NCBI RefSeq assembly: GCF_000696185.1
Contig: NZ_KK853997.1
Span: 5,901,224 to 5,965,223 of the forward strand
Source of the DNA: Kitasatospora cheerisanensis KCTC 2395
GTDB taxonomy: Bacteria; Actinomycetota; Actinomycetes; Streptomycetales; Streptomycetaceae
Reading direction: 5' to 3'
Length of the DNA stretch: 64,000 nucleotides
Each line of letters begins with the position of its first letter. Position 1 is the first letter of the stretch. The notes under the pieces were generated by a model. The model was not told where the DNA came from. It ran no database searches and saw nothing but the letters and a program-made list of their open reading frames with translations. The position numbers and the translations under genes are program-made. Below are positions 61,003 to 64,000 of the stretch, piece by piece.

Positions 61003-61992
61003 ATGCTCCTCGACACCTACGGACGACAGGCCGTCGACCTGCGGGTCTCCCTCACCGACCGGTGCAACCTGCGCTGCACCTACTGCATGCCCGAAGAGGG
61101 CCTGAACTGGCTCGGCAAGCCCGAGCTGCTCACCGACGAGGAGATCGTCCGGCTGGTCGGGCTGGCCGTCCGCGACCTCGGGGTGCGGGAGGTCCGCTTC
61201 ACCGGCGGCGAACCGCTGCTGCGGCCCGGACTCGTCCCGGTCCTCGCCGCCTGCGCGGCGCTGGAACCCCGGCCCGAGATCTCCCTCACCACCAACGGCA
61301 TCGGCCTGGCCCGGGTCGCCCCCGCGCTGCGGGACGCCGGCGTCGACCGGGTCAACGTCTCCCTCGACACCCTCGACCCCGCCGTCTTCCAGCGCCTGAC
61401 GCGCCGTCACCGCCACCAGGACGTGCTCGACGGCCTGGCCGCCGCGGAGGCCGCCGGGCTGCGGCCGGTCAAGCTCAACGCCGTGCTGATGCGCGGCGTC
61501 AACGAGCACGAGGCCGCCGACCTGCTGGCCTGGGCGATCGAGCACCGCTACCAGCTCCGGTTCATCGAGCAGATGCCGCTGGACGCCCAACACGGCTGGG
61601 ACCGCACGCAGATGGTCACCGCCGAGGAGATCCTCGCGCTGCTGCGCACCCGCTTCACGCTGACCCCCGAACCGTCCGCGGCGCGCGGCGCCGCCCCCGC
61701 CGAACGGTGGCTCGTCGACGGCGGCCCCGCGACGGTCGGCGTCATCGCCTCCGTCACCCGCCCGTTCTGCCGCGCCTGCGACCGCACCCGGCTGACCGCC
61801 GACGGCCAGGTCCGCAACTGCCTGTTCGCGACCGGCGAGACGGACCTGCGCGGCGCGCTGCGCTCGGGTGCGAGCGACGCGGAACTGGCGGAGCTGTGGC
61901 GCGCGGCGATGTGGGGCAAGAAGGCCGGCGCGGGCATCGACGACCCGGAGTTCCTCCAGCCCGCCCGGCCGATGTCGGCGATCGGGGGCTGA
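61003..61992 (+). CDS. moaA: GTP 3',8-cyclase MoaA
   Basis: 329 residues of radical-SAM MoaA, the first enzyme of molybdenum cofactor synthesis. The N-terminal cluster is C21, C25, C28 in RCNLRCTYCMP. The C-terminal GTP-binding cluster is C256, C259 and C273 (PFCRACDRTRLTADGQVRNC). RFTGGEPLLRP and LTTNGIGLAR are also present. The chain ends GG, as in active MoaA. GGAAAGG is the ribosome site. No other moa gene lies in the window. Confidence 0.95.
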   Translation: MLLDTYGRQAVDLRVSLTDRCNLRCTYCMPEEGLNWLGKPELLTDEEIVRLVGLAVRDLGVREVRFTGGEPLLRPGLVPVLAACAALEPRPEISLTTNGIGLARVAPALRDAGVDRVNVSLDTLDPAVFQRLTRRHRHQDVLDGLAAAEAAGLRPVKLNAVLMRGVNEHEAADLLAWAIEHRYQLRFIEQMPLDAQHGWDRTQMVTAEEILALLRTRFTLTPEPSAARGAAPAERWLVDGGPATVGVIASVTRPFCRACDRTRLTADGQVRNCLFATGETDLRGALRSGASDAELAELWRAAMWGKKAGAGIDDPEFLQPARPMSAIGG

Positions 61993-61999
61993 CCGGAGG

Positions 62000-64000
62000 T
62001 CAGGAGACCGGGCCCTCCAGGAGGTCGAGGGCGGTGGCGGCACGGCCGGCGGCCGGTCCGGCGGCCAGCTCGCGGAGGTAGCCGCGGAGCGTCCCGACGA
62101 TCCGGTACGGGTCGGGGAGAGCGAGGAACTCGGCCACGGCGGCGGGCAGTTCGACGTCGGGGAGGGCCACGGCGCGCAGCACGGCGGTGGCCGCGCGCTC
62201 TTCCCCGTCGGAGTGCCGGGCCGCGGCCAGCGCGGCGTCCCAGGCGGCAGCCGGGCCGTCCGATGCGGGGTCGAGCGACTCCAGCATGGCGGCTTCGAGC
62301 AGCACCGCGGCGTGGGCCGGGTCCTGGCGCGCGGCCTCGGCCAGGGCCTCCCGGGCGGGCTGCCGAAGGCCCTGCCGGCGAAGGACGGAGACCAGGTCGC
62401 AGCGGGCGTCGAGCTGCGAGGGGTCGAGGGCCAGCACGGCGGTCAGATCGGCGTGCGCGTCGTCGAGGCGGCCGGCGCGGCGGTGCAGTTCGGCCCGGAA
62501 GTAGCGGGCGAAGACGTGGCCGGGTTCGAGGGCGAGGGCGGCGTCCAGGTCGGCGAGGGCCTGCTCGGGGCGGTCGGCCTGGTGGTGGGCCGTGCCGCGG
62601 CCCAGGTGGGCGCCGGCGTTGTCCGGGTCGACGGCGAGGGCGGCGGTGAAGTCCGCGACCGCCCGGTCCGGCCGGCCCGCCAGGCGGTGCAGTTCGCCGC
62701 GGCAGTGCAGCGCCCACGAGTGGGCCGGGTCGGCGGCGACCGCCCGGTCCAGGTCGGCGAGTTCGAGGTCCGTCCGGCCGGCCTCGCGGTGCAGCAGCGC
62801 CCGCCGGACCAGCGCCCAGCCGTCGTCGGGATTCAGGGCGAGCGCGGCGTCGAAGTCGGCGAGCGCCTGCTCCGGCCGGCCGGCCGCGGCGTGGGCGGTG
62901 CCGCGGCCGAGGTGGGCGGCGGCGAAGGCCGGGTCGAGGGCCAGCGCCGCCGTGTAGTCGGCGACGGCCTCGGTGTGACGGCCCGCCAACTGGTGGGTCT
63001 CGGCCCGCTGGTGACGCGTCCAGGGATCCTCGGGTTCGAGGGCGAGGGCGGCGTCCAGGTCGGCAAGGGCCTGCTCGGGCTGCCCGGCCTCGTGGTGGGT
63101 CCGGCCGCGCCGGGCGAGGGCGTTGGCGTAGTCGGGCAGGGCGGCGAGGGCGGCGGTGAAGTCGGCGACGGCGAGGTCGAACCGGCCTGCGGCGCGGTGC
63201 ACTTCGCCCCGTTCGCAGAGCGCCCACGCGTAGCCGGGGTCGGCGGCGAGGGCGGCGGTGAAGTCGGCCAGGGCCCGGTCCGGCCGGCCGGACATCCGGT
63301 GGACGAGGCCGCGGATGCTGAGCGTCCAGGCGTCGCCGGGTTCGAGGGCGAGGGCGGCGTCCAGGTCGGCGAGGGCCTGCTCGGGCCGGCCGGCCTCGTG
63401 GTGGGTGCAGCCGCGCCAGGCCAGCGCGGTCGCGTAGTCGGGGACGGCGGCGAGGGCGGCGGTGAAGTCGGAGACGGCGAGGTCGAACCGGCCTGCGGCG
63501 CGGTGCACCTCGCCCCGTTCGCAGAGCGCCCACGGGTAGCCGGGCTTGTGGGCGAGCGCGGCGTCGAGGTCGGCCAGGGCGTGGTCCGGGCGGCCGGCCA
63601 GGCGGTGGGTGATGCCGCGCTCGCACAGCGTCCAGGCGTCCGCGGGGTCCAGGGCGTGGGCCGCGTCGAGGTCGGCGACGGCCTGGTCGAACCGGCCCGC
63701 CCGGCGGTGGATCTGCCCGCGCCAGGCAAGGGCATTGACGTTGCCGGGGTCGGCGGCGAGGGTAGCGGTGAAGTCGGCGACGGCGAGGTCGAACCGGCCC
63801 GCCACCAGGTGGATCGCACCGCGCTCGCACAGCGCCCGGACGTTGTCGGGTTCGAGGGCGAGGGCGGCGTCGACGGCGGGGAGGGCCTCGTCCGGGCGGC
63901 GGGCCACCCGCAGGGCCATGCCGCGGAACAGGAAGGCGTCGGCGTGGTCCGGATCGGGGGGCACGGCCGCCGCGCGCTCCGCGACGGCGGCGGCCAGCAG
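62000..64000 (-). CDS. Large TPR-repeat protein (5' end lies outside the window)
   Basis: At least 654 residues visible, with at least 15 nearly exact 34-residue TPR units (pattern W/A-ALxxRG..HxxAGRxDxAxADxxAALAxxP). After about residue 545 the repeats fade into a helical region with an Ala-rich C-terminus. The frame stays open to base 64000, so the first codon seen (63964) may not be the true start. TPR proteins are scaffolds; no enzymatic domain is visible here. It is convergent with moaA, only 7 nt apart. Units 5-7 and 8-10 form a recent 306-bp duplication. Confidence 0.85.
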   Translation of the reverse strand: MLAAAVAERAAAVPPDPDHADAFLFRGMALRVARRPDEALPAVDAALALEPDNVRALCERGAIHLVAGRFDLAVADFTATLAADPGNVNALAWRGQIHRRAGRFDQAVADLDAAHALDPADAWTLCERGITHRLAGRPDHALADLDAALAHKPGYPWALCERGEVHRAAGRFDLAVSDFTAALAAVPDYATALAWRGCTHHEAGRPEQALADLDAALALEPGDAWTLSIRGLVHRMSGRPDRALADFTAALAADPGYAWALCERGEVHRAAGRFDLAVADFTAALAALPDYANALARRGRTHHEAGQPEQALADLDAALALEPEDPWTRHQRAETHQLAGRHTEAVADYTAALALDPAFAAAHLGRGTAHAAAGRPEQALADFDAALALNPDDGWALVRRALLHREAGRTDLELADLDRAVAADPAHSWALHCRGELHRLAGRPDRAVADFTAALAVDPDNAGAHLGRGTAHHQADRPEQALADLDAALALEPGHVFARYFRAELHRRAGRLDDAHADLTAVLALDPSQLDARCDLVSVLRRQGLRQPAREALAEAARQDPAHAAVLLEAAMLESLDPASDGPAAAWDAALAAARHSDGEERAATAVLRAVALPDVELPAAVAEFLALPDPYRIVGTLRGYLRELAAGPAAGRAATALDLLEGPVS
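63034..63544. repeat. 306-bp-period duplication inside the TPR gene
   Basis: Segment 63034-63238 is repeated at 63340-63544, offset exactly 306 bp (three TPR units). Identity is very high: for example GCGAGGTCGAACCGGCCTGC occurs in both. This indicates a recent in-frame expansion of the array. Confidence 0.8.

Overview
The window is high-GC actinobacterial chromosome with the habits of a Streptomycetaceae genome (Streptomyces or Kitasatospora): very GC-rich third codon positions, many GTG starts, TANNNT -10 boxes placed 6-8 nt before start codons (leaderless genes), a CebR-type operator at a cellulase gene, Spo0M paralogues, and a PAS/GAF/SpoIIE/HATPase phosphatase. I see no rRNA, tRNA, phage, insertion sequence or CRISPR array, so this reads as core or near-core chromosome with some accessory patches.

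Layout. 0-2.5 kb: the start of a cobalamin biosynthesis gene (cobD/cbiB) behind a cobalamin riboswitch, then an exported alpha/beta hydrolase. 2.5-5.6 kb: an unknown protein, then pssA and psd (phosphatidylethanolamine synthesis). 6.0-15.5 kb: the ethylmalonyl-CoA pathway on the minus strand, in transcription order a fused double 3-hydroxyacyl-CoA dehydrogenase, a TetR regulator, ccr, the B12-dependent ethylmalonyl-CoA mutase, an HpcH/CitE lyase, a MaoC hydratase and an acyl-CoA dehydrogenase. 15.8-25.8 kb: mixed genes: Uma2, a TetR plus MFS exporter pair, a glutamine-synthetase-like ligase, two divergent Spo0M genes, a SigE-type sigma factor with its membrane partner, a CxxC zinc-finger protein, a GNAT and a leucine-rich-variant protein. 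25.8-30.6 kb: secreted enzymes (GH48 cellulase, subtilase). 31-32.5 kb: HipA-like kinase and SRPBCC protein. 32.5-43.5 kb: an exopolysaccharide cluster (two glycosyltransferases, polyprenyl glycosylphosphotransferase, O-antigen-ligase-like polymerase, MurJ/MviN-type flippase, NodB deacetylase, Wzz-like protein, CelD/BcsL acetyltransferase) closed by a convergent secreted GH26 hydrolase. 43.5-51.5 kb: zinc metallopeptidase, PQQ-repeat protein, ABC-F ATPase, small HTH protein, enoyl-CoA hydratase and an Asp23/AmaP alkaline-shock-type operon. 51.5-64 kb: SDR, beta-helix protein, SpoIIE phosphatase, SURF1, DEDDh-BRCT exonuclease, alcohol dehydrogenase, DUF485-ActP acetate uptake, moaA and a large TPR protein that runs off the end.

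How it fits together. ActP (acetate uptake), the ethylmalonyl-CoA pathway (acetate assimilation without a glyoxylate shunt) and cobalamin synthesis (cofactor of the mutase) form a plausible carbon theme. The strongest new regulatory reading is a TGGCAC-N3-GTGCCA operator lying between -35 and -10 of the ccr promoter, with relatives in the TetR promoter and inside the TetR gene.

Caution. At least five apparent single-base deletions fall between 33.2 and 37 kb and one at about 52 kb, all of the same sign and all in G/C runs. They break otherwise well-conserved reading frames and could be sequencing errors or real decay.
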